Origin: Phenylobacterium glaciei | GTDB taxonomy: Bacteria > Pseudomonadota > Alphaproteobacteria > Caulobacterales > Caulobacteraceae | Direction of reading: 5' to 3' | Assembly: GCF_016772415.1 (NCBI RefSeq) | Contig: NZ_JAGSGD010000001.1 | Span: 3,683,501-3,747,500, forward strand | Length of the DNA stretch: 64,000 nucleotides | In this document: piece by piece, positions 7,623 to 15,595 of the stretch | Position numbering within the stretch: the stretch's first letter is position 1 | Layout of the letters: every line of letters starts with the position of its first letter | Notes under the pieces: model-generated | Seen by the model: only the letters and a program-made list of their open reading frames with translations | Database searches by the model: none | What the model was told of the DNA's origin: nothing | Made by a program: the position numbers and the translations under genes

Positions 7623-8882
7623 TCAGATTGTCTCGCCCAGGCCCCGCGCCCCCCACTTCTGGGCGCCGGTGAGGTTGGCCTGGCGCAGCTGGGCGTTGGT
7701 GAAATTGGCGCGGCTCAGGTCGGCGTCGACCAGCAGCACGTGGCGCAGGTCGGCGCGGGCCAGGTCGGCGTTCTTCAGGCTGGCGCCGGTCAGGTTGCAC
7801 GGCAGGATGCGGTCGCCGCCGAGCAGCAGCGGCCCCATCTGGGCGTCGCGAAGGTCGGCGCTGGCGAGCTTGGCGCCCGTCATCCGCGCCCCGCGAAGGT
7901 CGGCGCGGCGCAGGTTGCAGGCCCGCAGGTCGGCGCCCTCCAGATTGGCGCCCTGGAGCTGCACCCCCTCCATGTCGAGACCGTAGAACACCGCCCCCTT
8001 GGCCGAGAGCGCCGTCAGGTTGAAGCCGCGGACCGTCTCCAGCGCCCGCAGATCGGCGTTGTCGAACACGCTGGGGGCGCCCTCCGCGCCGCCGGTCTCG
8101 CACCAGCGGGCGTGATCGCGGATCATGGTCTTGTAGGGCAGGTCGGAGACCGCCTTGCCCGAGGGCTGGTCGGTGAGCGCGCCCCGCATATCGGCCTGGC
8201 TGACATTCCATGAGAAGGTCTTAGCCCCCACCAGGATGCAGTCTCGCAGGTCGGCGCCGGCCAGGTCCGCGCCGGAGAGATCGGCGCCGGCCATGTTGGC
8301 CCCGGTCATGGTGCACTGCTTGAGATTGGCGCGCACCAGCTTGGCGTCCTTGAGCACCGCGTCGGTGAAGTCGGCCCGCACGGCCATGACGCCCGACAGC
8401 CGCGACCGCTCCAGGTTGGCGCCGGCCAGTATGGCGCCCTGCATCTCGCCCACCCGGTTCTGGTGCTCCATGACCTTGAGGCCCTGGACGCGGTCCACCG
8501 AGGCGATGGAGCCCTCGCGCAGGTCGCACTCAAAGAGGTCGGCGCCGGTGAGGTTGGCGTTGCGCAGGCAGGCGCCGCGCAGGTCGGCCCGCCGCATGGA
8601 GGCGTCCGTCAGATTGGCGTTCTGCAGGTCGGCGCCGAACAGGTTGGCGTGGTCGAGCCGGGCGCCCTGCAGCTGGCAGTCGGCAAGGATCGCCCCGGTG
8701 AAATCGCCGTCGCACAGATTGCGCCCGCGCAGGTCCAGGCCGGTGAGATTCTTCCAGGCGAACACCGCCCGGGCGCCGCCGGGCTTGGAGGTCCAGAGCC
8801 GGTCATGCTTGGCGCAGATGGCGTCGGCCTCAGCCTGGCTGAGGGGGTGGAGATCCTGAATGGTTGCGGTTTGAAGCGACAT
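7623..8882 (-). CDS. Pentapeptide-repeat protein, second of a pair
   Basis: 419 residues, parallel in design to its neighbour: N-terminal LSQAEADAICAKHDRLWTSK and PGGARAVFAWKNL, then a long array (ADLSGADLAGADLRDCILVG and similar), an interruption CETGGAEGAPSVFDNADLRA, and a second array to the C terminus. The shared interruption (TGG, then F-D-N/K-x-DLR-x-L) shows that the two genes arose by duplication of a full-length protein. The ATG at 8882 has AGCCTCC-type sequence upstream and no strong Shine-Dalgarno. The pair is separated by 85 bases and may be co-transcribed from the AT-richer region at 8883-8979. Function unknown. Confidence 0.88.
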   Translation of the reverse strand: MSLQTATIQDLHPLSQAEADAICAKHDRLWTSKPGGARAVFAWKNLTGLDLRGRNLCDGDFTGAILADCQLQGARLDHANLFGADLQNANLTDASMRRADLRGACLRNANLTGADLFECDLREGSIASVDRVQGLKVMEHQNRVGEMQGAILAGANLERSRLSGVMAVRADFTDAVLKDAKLVRANLKQCTMTGANMAGADLSGADLAGADLRDCILVGAKTFSWNVSQADMRGALTDQPSGKAVSDLPYKTMIRDHARWCETGGAEGAPSVFDNADLRALETVRGFNLTALSAKGAVFYGLDMEGVQLQGANLEGADLRACNLRRADLRGARMTGAKLASADLRDAQMGPLLLGGDRILPCNLTGASLKNADLARADLRHVLLVDADLSRANFTNAQLRQANLTGAQKWGARGLGETI

Positions 8883-8979
8883 GGGAGGCTGGGGGACCCT
8901 GAACTTACTATCCCCAGAATAGGTTCTCGTAATTAACACGCTGTTTCCGCAGCTTAGCAAAAAACAGAGTGAAGAATCG

Positions 8980-9414
8980 CTAAGCTTGCGGCGGTTCGTA
9001 GTCGGCGTAGAGGCTCCCAGCCTCGGCTTGAAGCAGGCCAAGCTCCACCGTAATCCCTGCGACCCGCAACCGATCCGTGCCCCGCCCTGACGCATAGGTT
9101 GAGGGGTCCTCGCAGGCGATGACGACCCGCGCCACCCCAGACGCCACCAGCCGTTGCGAGCAGGAGGCGGCGCCCGTCGACCGCTGGCCGCAGGGCTCCA
9201 GGGTGACATAGGCAGTCGCTCCAACCGCAGCGTCGCCGGCCTGATCCAGGGCCTGTTCCTCGGCGTGGGGACGCCCCCCCGCCTGGGTCACGCCCTGCCC
9301 CACCACCGCGCCGTGAGCCACGATCACGCAGCCCACCGACGGGTTAACGCCGGTCTTCCCGAGGTTGGTCCGGGCGAGCGCGACGGCGGCGCGCATGTGG
9401 TCTTCGTCGGTCAT
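8980..9414 (-). CDS. Stand-alone RibD-type cytidine/pyrimidine deaminase domain protein
   Basis: 144 residues matching the N-terminal deaminase half of RibD (riboflavin pathway diaminohydroxyphosphoribosylaminopyrimidine deaminase): MRAAVALARTNLGKTGVNPS, GCVIV, the zinc/catalytic motif PHAEEQAL and the PCGQRSTGAASC segment. The reductase half of RibD is absent; the protein stops at about the domain border. Insertions between the two cysteines differ from the usual PCxHxGRTPPC of RibD, so the substrate may differ. The start at 9414 gives the normal N terminus. It is divergent from the ABC transporter genes at 9512. No other riboflavin gene is in the window. Confidence 0.8.
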   Translation of the reverse strand: MTDEDHMRAAVALARTNLGKTGVNPSVGCVIVAHGAVVGQGVTQAGGRPHAEEQALDQAGDAAVGATAYVTLEPCGQRSTGAASCSQRLVASGVARVVIACEDPSTYASGRGTDRLRVAGITVELGLLQAEAGSLYADYEPPQA

Positions 9415-9511
9415 GTCCGGGTTGTGACGCGCCCACCGCCCTTCCCGCAACCCCGCGTGGTTGAGCGGGCCTCCCCTCTCGCCCATAGTCAGGCCGGAAC
9501 GGGAGAGCTTC

Positions 9512-10258
9512 GTGACCGACGCATTGGTGATCAGGGGCCTTGCCAAGACCTTCCGGGCGCCCGCCGTGGACGACCTGAACCTGACGGTCCGGTCGGGGGA
9601 ACTTTACGCCCTGCTGGGTCCCAACGGCGCGGGCAAGACCACCACCCTGCGGATGGTGGCCGGCCTGCTGAAGCCCGACACCGGATCCATCAGCGTGTTC
9701 GGCGTCGATGCCCTCGCCGACCCCCTGGCGGCCAAGCGGCTGATCGCCTGGGCTCCGGACGAGCCGATGCTCTACGACCGGCTGACGCCCCTGGAATATC
9801 TGGAGTTCGTCGCCGGACTCTGGGGCGTGGAGGCCAAGGCCGCCAGCGCGCGATCGGAAGATCTGCTTCGGATGCTGGGCCTGTGGGAGGAACGCGGCCG
9901 CCGCTGCGAGGGCTTCTCCCGCGGCATGAAGCAGAAGACCGCCCTGGCCGGAGCCCTGATCCACGATCCGAAACTGCTGATCCTCGACGAGCCGCTCACT
10001 GGCCTGGACGCCGGGGCCGCGCGCCAGGTGAAGGATCTGCTCACCGCCCGCACCCGGGCCGGCGCCACGGTGATCCTCACCACCCACATCCTGGAGGTGG
10101 CCGAACGGATGGCCGACCGCATCGGCATCATCCAGCACGGCCGGCTGCTGACTGAGGGCCGCCTCGACGAACTGCGGGCCCAGGCCGGCGACGGCGACGC
10201 CAGCCTGGAGGACCTGTTCCTCGACCTGACCGGCCAAACCGAGGCCACGCCCGCGTGA
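9512..10258 (+). CDS. ABC transporter ATP-binding protein
   Basis: 248-residue nucleotide-binding subunit of an ABC-2-type exporter. Walker A is GPNGAGKTT, the signature region is GFSRGMKQK (variant of LSGGQ as in CcmA/NatA-like ATPases), Walker B is LLILDEPLTGLD and the switch histidine is in ILTTHILE. The GTG at 9512 follows GGGAGAG and gives the family's usual start; the 17 codons upstream are not supported. Its TGA overlaps the GTG start of the permease (GTGA at 10255-10258), so the two are translationally coupled. Substrate unknown. Confidence 0.9.
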   Translation: MTDALVIRGLAKTFRAPAVDDLNLTVRSGELYALLGPNGAGKTTTLRMVAGLLKPDTGSISVFGVDALADPLAAKRLIAWAPDEPMLYDRLTPLEYLEFVAGLWGVEAKAASARSEDLLRMLGLWEERGRRCEGFSRGMKQKTALAGALIHDPKLLILDEPLTGLDAGAARQVKDLLTARTRAGATVILTTHILEVAERMADRIGIIQHGRLLTEGRLDELRAQAGDGDASLEDLFLDLTGQTEATPA

Positions 10259-11796
10259 TCGCCGCGCCGGGATCGACCCTGTGGCTGCTGGTCCACGAGA
10301 TGCGCCTGGGCTGGCGCACCCTGCTGGCGCGGCGCGGTGAGAATCGGCGCGGTGGCTGGATCGCGCTGATCAGCGTCGGGCTTGTCGCCCTTTTCGGGGG
10401 CGTGCCAATCGGCCTGATGCTGCGCCGGGTGGAGGTGGGGATCAGCCCCACCGGCATCCTGTTGGCCGACGCCGTCCTGGCGGTGATCTTCAGCCTGATG
10501 CTGTCCCAGACCCTCTCGGCGGCGGCCGACGTCCTCTACGACCGCGGCGACCTGGACCTGCTGTTCTCCTCGCCCATCGACCCGCGAAAGGTGCTGACCG
10601 TGCGGTTCGCGGCCATCGCCCTGAACCTGTTCCTGGTGTTCTCGGCTTTCCTGGGTCCGTTCCTGATCCCCATCGCCCTGATCGGCCATCCGCCCTGGCT
10701 GTCGGCCTTCCTGGTCCTGGCCAGCGTGGCCATCGCGGCCACCGCCTGCGGCCTGGTGGTGGCCATGGCCATGTTCGCCGCCATCGGTCCCCGGCGGACC
10801 CGGACCATCGCCCAGGTCGCCTCGGCCCTGATCGGGGCGGGATTCTTCCTGGTGACCCAGGCGCGCAATATCTTTGGCCAGGCTGCGGGCTCGATCTGGA
10901 CCGACCTGATGGCCGCCGCCGCCGACCCGCGCTTCGCCCCGCCCGCCGCCGCCGCCTTGCCCCTGCGCGCCTTGCTGGGCGATCCGGTCGCGGTGCTGAT
11001 CCTCCTGGCCGTGGCCCTCGCGATGTTCGCCGGTGTGAACCTCTGGCTGGGGGCCCGGTTCGCCGCCGATTCCGCCGCCGCCGGCGGGGCAGAGGCCAGC
11101 GCGGTCAAGGCCAGCACCCGGCGGGTGGCCTTCACCGGCGGCGCCTTCGCCGCCACCATACGCAAGGAGCTGCGGCTGATGAGCCGCGACGCAGCCCTGA
11201 TGTCCCAGGTGATGCTGCGGGTGCTGTACCTGCTGCCCCTGGCCTTCCTGCTGGTGCGCAACGCCGGCAGCCACATGCTCGTCGCCCTGCCGGGCGGGGC
11301 CGCGGCCCTGACCTTCGTGGCCGGACAGGTGGCCGCAAGCCTGGCCTGGATCACGGTCTCGGCGGAGGATGCGCCAGACCTGATCGCGTGTGCTCCCACC
11401 CCCATCGCTACCGCGCGCCAGGCCAAGCTGACGGCGGCCTTCATCCCGGTGGCGATCCTGCTGGCGCCGATCCTGGTGGTCCTGACAGCGCTGGAGCCCG
11501 GGGTCGGCCTGGCGGCTGCCGCCGGCTGCACCGCCGCGACCCTCGCCAACGGACTGATCAACATCTGGTACCAGCGCCCGGCCAAGCGTTCGGAGTTCCG
11601 CCGCCGCCGAGGCTCGAGCTGGTTCTCCACCCTGGCCGAGCTGGTGGTGGGCGCCAGCCTCGCCGGCGCCACCGGCCTGGCCGCCGCCGGTCAGCCCTGG
11701 GCGGTGATCCCAGCCCTGGTGGCCGCGATTCTGCTGCTCGCCATACGCCGCACCGACGCCCAGATCGCCCAGGCGCTGCGCGTCGCCGCCCGCTAG
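10255..11796 (+). CDS. ABC transporter permease, large multi-spanning membrane protein
   Basis: 513 residues with about 10-12 hydrophobic segments, for example ISVGLVALFGGVPIGLMLR near residue 40 and the run ending the protein. The soluble loop LYDRGDLDLLFSSPIDPRKV and later ALEIAC-free linkers resemble the permeases of ABC-2 exporters that carry two fused six-helix halves. Starts at a GTG overlapping the ATPase stop codon, so it is the membrane partner of 9512-10258. A short hydrophilic stretch around SAAAGGAEASAVKASTRR separates the two halves. Substrate cannot be predicted. The convergent gpmA gene ends 2 bases after its stop. Confidence 0.85.
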   Translation: MIAAPGSTLWLLVHEMRLGWRTLLARRGENRRGGWIALISVGLVALFGGVPIGLMLRRVEVGISPTGILLADAVLAVIFSLMLSQTLSAAADVLYDRGDLDLLFSSPIDPRKVLTVRFAAIALNLFLVFSAFLGPFLIPIALIGHPPWLSAFLVLASVAIAATACGLVVAMAMFAAIGPRRTRTIAQVASALIGAGFFLVTQARNIFGQAAGSIWTDLMAAAADPRFAPPAAAALPLRALLGDPVAVLILLAVALAMFAGVNLWLGARFAADSAAAGGAEASAVKASTRRVAFTGGAFAATIRKELRLMSRDAALMSQVMLRVLYLLPLAFLLVRNAGSHMLVALPGGAAALTFVAGQVAASLAWITVSAEDAPDLIACAPTPIATARQAKLTAAFIPVAILLAPILVVLTALEPGVGLAAAAGCTAATLANGLINIWYQRPAKRSEFRRRRGSSWFSTLAELVVGASLAGATGLAAAGQPWAVIPALVAAILLLAIRRTDAQIAQALRVAAR

Positions 11797-11798
11797 TC

Positions 11799-12515
11799 CT
11801 AGGCCCCGTAGGTCGGCAGCTTCGTCGCGCGGCTTTCGTCCAGATAGCGGGCCGAGATCGGCTTCAGCGCGGCGTCCAGCTCGATCAGCAGCGGATTGCC
11901 GGTGGGCACCTCCACATCGATGATCGCCTCGGACGACAGGGCGTAGAGCAGCTTGACGATAGCCCGCAGGGAATTGCCGTGGGCGGCCACCAGCACGGTC
12001 TCGCCGGCCGCCAGCTTCGGGGCGATCTCCGCGGTCCAGTAGGGCTCCACGCGGTCGAGCGTGGTCTTCAGGCTCTCGGTGTCGGGCAGGGTCGCGCCGG
12101 CGTAGCGGCGGTCCTTGGCGAAGTCGAACTCGCCGCCCGGCGCCAGCGGCGGCGGCGGCACGTCATACGACCGGCGCCAGATCTTCACCTGGTCCTCGCC
12201 GTGCTTGGCGGCGGTCTCGGTCTTGTTGAGACCCGTCAGCCCGCCGTAGTGGCGTTCGTTCAGCCGCCAGTCCTTGGTCTCCGGCACGAAGACCTGGCCC
12301 GCCGCGGTGAGCGCCAGCCAGCAGGTGCGGATGGCGCGGGTGAGCACCGAGGTGAAGGCGCGGTCGATCTGCAGGCCCGCGGCCTTGATCAGCTCCCCGC
12401 CCTTGGTCGCCTGGGCCTCGCCCTCCGGCGTCAGGTCCACATCCACCCAGCCGGTGAAGCGGTCTTCGAGGTTCCAGCGGCTCTGGCCATGGCGCAGCAG
12501 GATCAGGGTGGGCAC
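11799..12515 (-). CDS. gpmA: 2,3-bisphosphoglycerate-dependent phosphoglycerate mutase
   Basis: 238-residue glycolytic/gluconeogenic enzyme interconverting 2- and 3-phosphoglycerate. The catalytic phosphohistidine lies in [20 protein letters not shown]; other conserved segments are [26 protein letters not shown] and the second histidine in [14 protein letters not shown]. The start is set at the GTG at 12513-12515 because GGAGG lies 8 bases before it, whereas the upstream ATG at 12533 overlaps that Shine-Dalgarno itself. It is convergent with the ABC permease and divergent from the kpsF operon. Confidence 0.95.
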   Translation of the reverse strand: MPTLILLRHGQSRWNLEDRFTGWVDVDLTPEGEAQATKGGELIKAAGLQIDRAFTSVLTRAIRTCWLALTAAGQVFVPETKDWRLNERHYGGLTGLNKTETAAKHGEDQVKIWRRSYDVPPPPLAPGGEFDFAKDRRYAGATLPDTESLKTTLDRVEPYWTAEIAPKLAAGETVLVAAHGNSLRAIVKLLYALSSEAIIDVEVPTGNPLLIELDAALKPISARYLDESRATKLPTYGA

Positions 12516-12606
12516 TGGGAAACCTCCATTCAAACCGGCGGGCGCGAGCGCATTCAGGCGAAGTGGCCGCCGGTTCGCCGCCAGAATGCGCGACCAAGGA
12601 AAAGAC

Positions 12607-12648
12607 CTAGGCGCCGCTCCGATCTGATCGGAGCGGTCAGCGCCTAGG
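12607..12648. repeat. Long imperfect palindrome between gpmA and the kpsF operon
   Basis: CCTAGGCGC ... CGCTCCGATC-TGATCGGAGCG ... GCGCCTAGG: two nested inverted repeats form a 42-base near-palindrome in the divergent intergenic region (12516-12715). It has no T tract; it may be a dispersed palindromic repeat or a regulatory cruciform. A second small inverted repeat (CGAGCCG ... CGGCTCG, 12693-12712) lies just before the ATG at 12716. Confidence 0.6.
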
Positions 12649-12715
12649 GGTCGAAGGCGGAGAGGTCAAGGGTTCGCTGGCTAGGGGCGTTTCGAGCCGC
12701 TATATCGGCTCGACC

Positions 12716-12961
12716 ATGCGCGACCGCCTGTTTTTCCCCGTCATCGCCCTCACCGCCCTGGCCATGGTGGTGATCGCCCTTGTCTGGCCCCAGGGCCTGG
12801 GGGACCGTTCCCCGGGGCCCTTCGGCCATGTCCCCACCCAGCGGACGCCCGCTGTCCAGGCGGCCATGCAGCGTGAAACCAAGGCCGCCAACCAGCGCGT
12901 CAACCAGGCCCGGCAGGCGGTTTCCGACCTGCAGAGCCAAGCCATAGCGCCGACCCAATGA
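12716..12961 (+). CDS. Small single-pass membrane protein upstream of kpsF
   Basis: 81 residues: a short N-terminal MRDR, one transmembrane helix (LFFPVIALTALAMVVIALVW) and a hydrophilic C-terminal tail with a glutamine/alanine-rich helix (RETKAANQRVNQARQAVSDL). The N-in topology suggested by the arginines would put the tail outside. Its stop overlaps the kpsF start (ATGA, 12958-12961), so it is translationally coupled to sugar-phosphate isomerase synthesis. No Shine-Dalgarno is obvious; a hairpin with 7-bp arms lies at 12693-12712. I do not recognise a named family. Confidence 0.65.
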   Translation: MRDRLFFPVIALTALAMVVIALVWPQGLGDRSPGPFGHVPTQRTPAVQAAMQRETKAANQRVNQARQAVSDLQSQAIAPTQ

Positions 12962-13920
12962 GCGACTTCGACGCCGTGGCCGTGGGCCGCCGGGTGCTGG
13001 CCGCCGAGGCCGACGCCCTGACTCAGCAGGCCGACGGCCTGGGCGAGGCCTTCGCCAGGGCCGTCGACATCCTGCACGCCGCCAAGGGCAAGATCGTCTG
13101 TTCCGGCATCGGCAAGTCGGGCCATGTTGCGCGCAAGATCGCCGCGACCTTCGCCTCGACCGGCGCACCGGCCTTCTTCGTCCACGCCAACGAGGCCAGC
13201 CACGGCGACCTGGGCATGATCGCCGAGGGCGACGTGGTGCTCTGCCTGTCCAAGTCCGGCGAAGTGAAGGAGCTGGCCGACGTGCTGGCCTATTCCCGGC
13301 GCTTCCACATCCCGCTGATCGCCCTGACCGCCGACCCGCTGAGCGCGCTGGGCAAGGCCGCCGACGTGGTGCTCCAGCTGGCCGACGCCGCCGAGGCGAC
13401 CGCCGAGGTCAAGGCCCCCACCACCTCCACCACCCTGCAGATCGCACTGGGGGACGCCCTGGCCGTCGCCTTGCTGGAACGTCGCGGCTTCACGGCCAAG
13501 GATTTCAAGACCTTCCACCCCGGCGGCAAGCTGGGCGCCATGCTACAGACGGTGGGCGACCTGATGCACGGAGCGGCCGAACTGCCTCTGGTGTCCCTCG
13601 ACGCCCCCATGGCCCAGACTCTGCTGGTGATGACGGAAAAGGCCTTCGGCATCGTCGGCGTCACCGGCCCGGACGGCGCCCTGCGCGGCGTGATCACCGA
13701 CGGCGATCTGCGCCGCCACATCGACGGCCTGATGAGCCACACCGCCGGCGAGGTGATGACGCCAGGCCCCAAGAAGACCGCCCCGCCCGGCATGCTGGCT
13801 GGCGAGGCGCTCGCCCTGATGAGCGATCCCCTGCCGATGGTCACCGTACTGTTCGTGGTCGAGGGCGGAAAGCCTGTCGGAATCTTACGCGTTCACGATC
13901 TGGTCCGCGCAGGCGTCTAG
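12958..13920 (+). CDS. kpsF: Arabinose-5-phosphate isomerase, KpsF/GutQ family
   Basis: 320 residues. Converts ribulose 5-phosphate to arabinose 5-phosphate, the precursor of the KDO sugar of lipopolysaccharide. N-terminal SIS domain (about residues 35-180) with VCSGIGKSGHVARKIAATF, SHGDLGMIAEGDVVLCLSKSG and TTSTTLQIALGDALA; the tail of the domain has FKTFHPGGKLG, diagnostic of KdsD/KpsF. Two CBS domains follow (about 205-320). Translationally coupled to the small membrane protein before it. It heads the envelope-sugar gene block and could equally be named kdsD. Confidence 0.93.
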   Translation: MSDFDAVAVGRRVLAAEADALTQQADGLGEAFARAVDILHAAKGKIVCSGIGKSGHVARKIAATFASTGAPAFFVHANEASHGDLGMIAEGDVVLCLSKSGEVKELADVLAYSRRFHIPLIALTADPLSALGKAADVVLQLADAAEATAEVKAPTTSTTLQIALGDALAVALLERRGFTAKDFKTFHPGGKLGAMLQTVGDLMHGAAELPLVSLDAPMAQTLLVMTEKAFGIVGVTGPDGALRGVITDGDLRRHIDGLMSHTAGEVMTPGPKKTAPPGMLAGEALALMSDPLPMVTVLFVVEGGKPVGILRVHDLVRAGV

Positions 13921-13960
13921 CAATCGTCACGAAACACAAGTTCAACGCTCGCGTTTGCAT

Positions 13961-13989
13961 GGTCTTAAGGTCTCAAGACCTCTAAGACC
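13961..13989 (+). other. Long stem-loop between kpsF and the phosphomannomutase gene
   Basis: GGTCTTAAGGTCT - CA - AGACCT-C-TAAGACC: 13-bp arms interrupted by a single bulged C. It begins 41 bases after the kpsF stop and ends 28 bases before the next ATG. There is no U tract, so it may be a regulatory or processing hairpin rather than a terminator. Confidence 0.6.
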
Positions 13990-14017
13990 CCTGCCGAAGA
14001 CATACGATGGAGTCCTG

Positions 14018-15517
14018 ATGCTTCCCGTTCCGCGCGCCGACCTCGTTCCCAACACCCTCGATTACGAAATCTATCCGTTGGTGAAGGCCACCGGTTTCCG
14101 GGAATACGACGCGCGCTGGCTATTGGGGCCTGACATCAACCTGCTGGGCATAGAGGCCCTGGGCCTGGGCCTGGGGACCTACATCCAGGAACTGGGCCAG
14201 ACCAAGATCGTCATCGGCCACGACTTCCGCTCCTACTCCATCAGCGTGAAGCAGGCGCTCACCGTGGGCCTGCTGGCCGCCGGCTGCGAGGTGGTGGACA
14301 TCGGCCTGGCCCTGTCGCCCATCGCCTATTTCGCTCAGTTCGACCAGGACGCCCCCTGTGTGGCCATGGTCACCGCCAGCCACAACGAGAATGGCTGGAC
14401 CGGCGTGAAGATGGGCGCTCAGCGGCCCCTGACCTTTGGCCCGGTGGAGATGGGCCGTCTGAAGGAAATCGTCCTGGGCGGACTCTCCAAGATGAAGCCC
14501 GGCGGTTCGCTGACCCACGTCACTGGGGTGCCGGAACGCTACGTCGCCGACATCGTGCGTCGCGTGGCCGTGAAGCGCCCGCTGAAGGTGGTCTGCGCCT
14601 GCGGCAACGGCACCGCCGGCGCCTTCGCGCCGGAGGCTCTGCGCCGCATGGGCGTCGAGGTCATTGAGATGGACTGCGAGCTCGACTGGACGTTCCCGCG
14701 CTACAATCCCAATCCTGAAGACCACGAGATGCTGCAGGAGATGGCCAAGGCGGTGCGCGAGCACGGCGCGGACCTGGCGCTGGGCTTCGACGGCGACGGC
14801 GACCGCTGCGGCGTGGTGGACGACACCGGCGAGGAGATCTTCGCCGACAAGATCGGCCTGATGCTGGCCCGCGATCTGTCGGTCCTGCACAAGAACGCCA
14901 CCTTCGTGGTCGACGTGAAGTCCACCGGCCTCTACGCCACCGATCCGGTCCTGGCCGCCAACGGCGCCAAAACTGTCTACTGGAAGACCGGCCACTCCTA
15001 CATCAAGCGCAAGACCGCCGAGCTGGGCGCCCTGGCCGGCTTCGAGAAGAGCGGCCACTTCTTCTTCAACGATCCCCTGGGACGCGGCTACGACTGCGGC
15101 CTGACGGCGGCGGCCGCCATCCTGGCGATGATGGACCGCAATCCGGACAAGAAGCTCTCCGACCTGAAAGACGCCCTTCCGGTCGCCTACACCTCGCTGA
15201 CCATGTCACCCCACTGCGGCGACGAGGTGAAGTACGGCGTCGTGGACGACGTGGTGGCCGAGTACGAAGCCCTGGCCAAGGCCGGCGGGACGATCCTCGG
15301 CCGCAGGATTGTCGAGGTCATCACCGTCAACGGTGTCCGCGTCGCGCTGGAGGACGGTTCCTGGGTCCTGGTGCGCGCCTCCTCCAACAAGCCGGAGATC
15401 GTCGTCGTGGTGGAGAGCACCCAGTCCGACGCCGACATGCGCGCCCTGTTCCGCGAGGAGGTGAAGCCCCGCCTCGCCAAGCGGCCTGAGGTCGGCGCCT
15501 ACAACCAGGAAGTCTGA
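14018..15517 (+). CDS. manB: Phosphomannomutase/phosphoglucomutase
   Basis: 499-residue alpha-D-phosphohexomutase interconverting the 1- and 6-phosphates of mannose or glucose and feeding GDP-mannose and UDP-glucose synthesis. Active-site serine in VTASHNENGWTGVKMG, metal loop in GFDGDGDRCGVVDD, sugar-binding loop in FEKSGHFFFND and phosphate loop in LVRASSNKPEIVVVVEST. The ATG at 14018 is chosen because GGAG lies 5 bases before it; an upstream ATG would add 21 residues encoded by the hairpin at 13961-13989. It follows kpsF in the same direction and precedes UDP-glucose dehydrogenase. The choice of manB over pgm is by family resemblance. Confidence 0.92.
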   Translation: MLPVPRADLVPNTLDYEIYPLVKATGFREYDARWLLGPDINLLGIEALGLGLGTYIQELGQTKIVIGHDFRSYSISVKQALTVGLLAAGCEVVDIGLALSPIAYFAQFDQDAPCVAMVTASHNENGWTGVKMGAQRPLTFGPVEMGRLKEIVLGGLSKMKPGGSLTHVTGVPERYVADIVRRVAVKRPLKVVCACGNGTAGAFAPEALRRMGVEVIEMDCELDWTFPRYNPNPEDHEMLQEMAKAVREHGADLALGFDGDGDRCGVVDDTGEEIFADKIGLMLARDLSVLHKNATFVVDVKSTGLYATDPVLAANGAKTVYWKTGHSYIKRKTAELGALAGFEKSGHFFFNDPLGRGYDCGLTAAAAILAMMDRNPDKKLSDLKDALPVAYTSLTMSPHCGDEVKYGVVDDVVAEYEALAKAGGTILGRRIVEVITVNGVRVALEDGSWVLVRASSNKPEIVVVVESTQSDADMRALFREEVKPRLAKRPEVGAYNQEV

Positions 15518-15595
15518 TCGCGCGGCGCCACTTTTGCTGCGCTGCAAAAAGATGTACCGGCCTGGATCAGGTCAGCACGAAGTCGGGGATAGACG

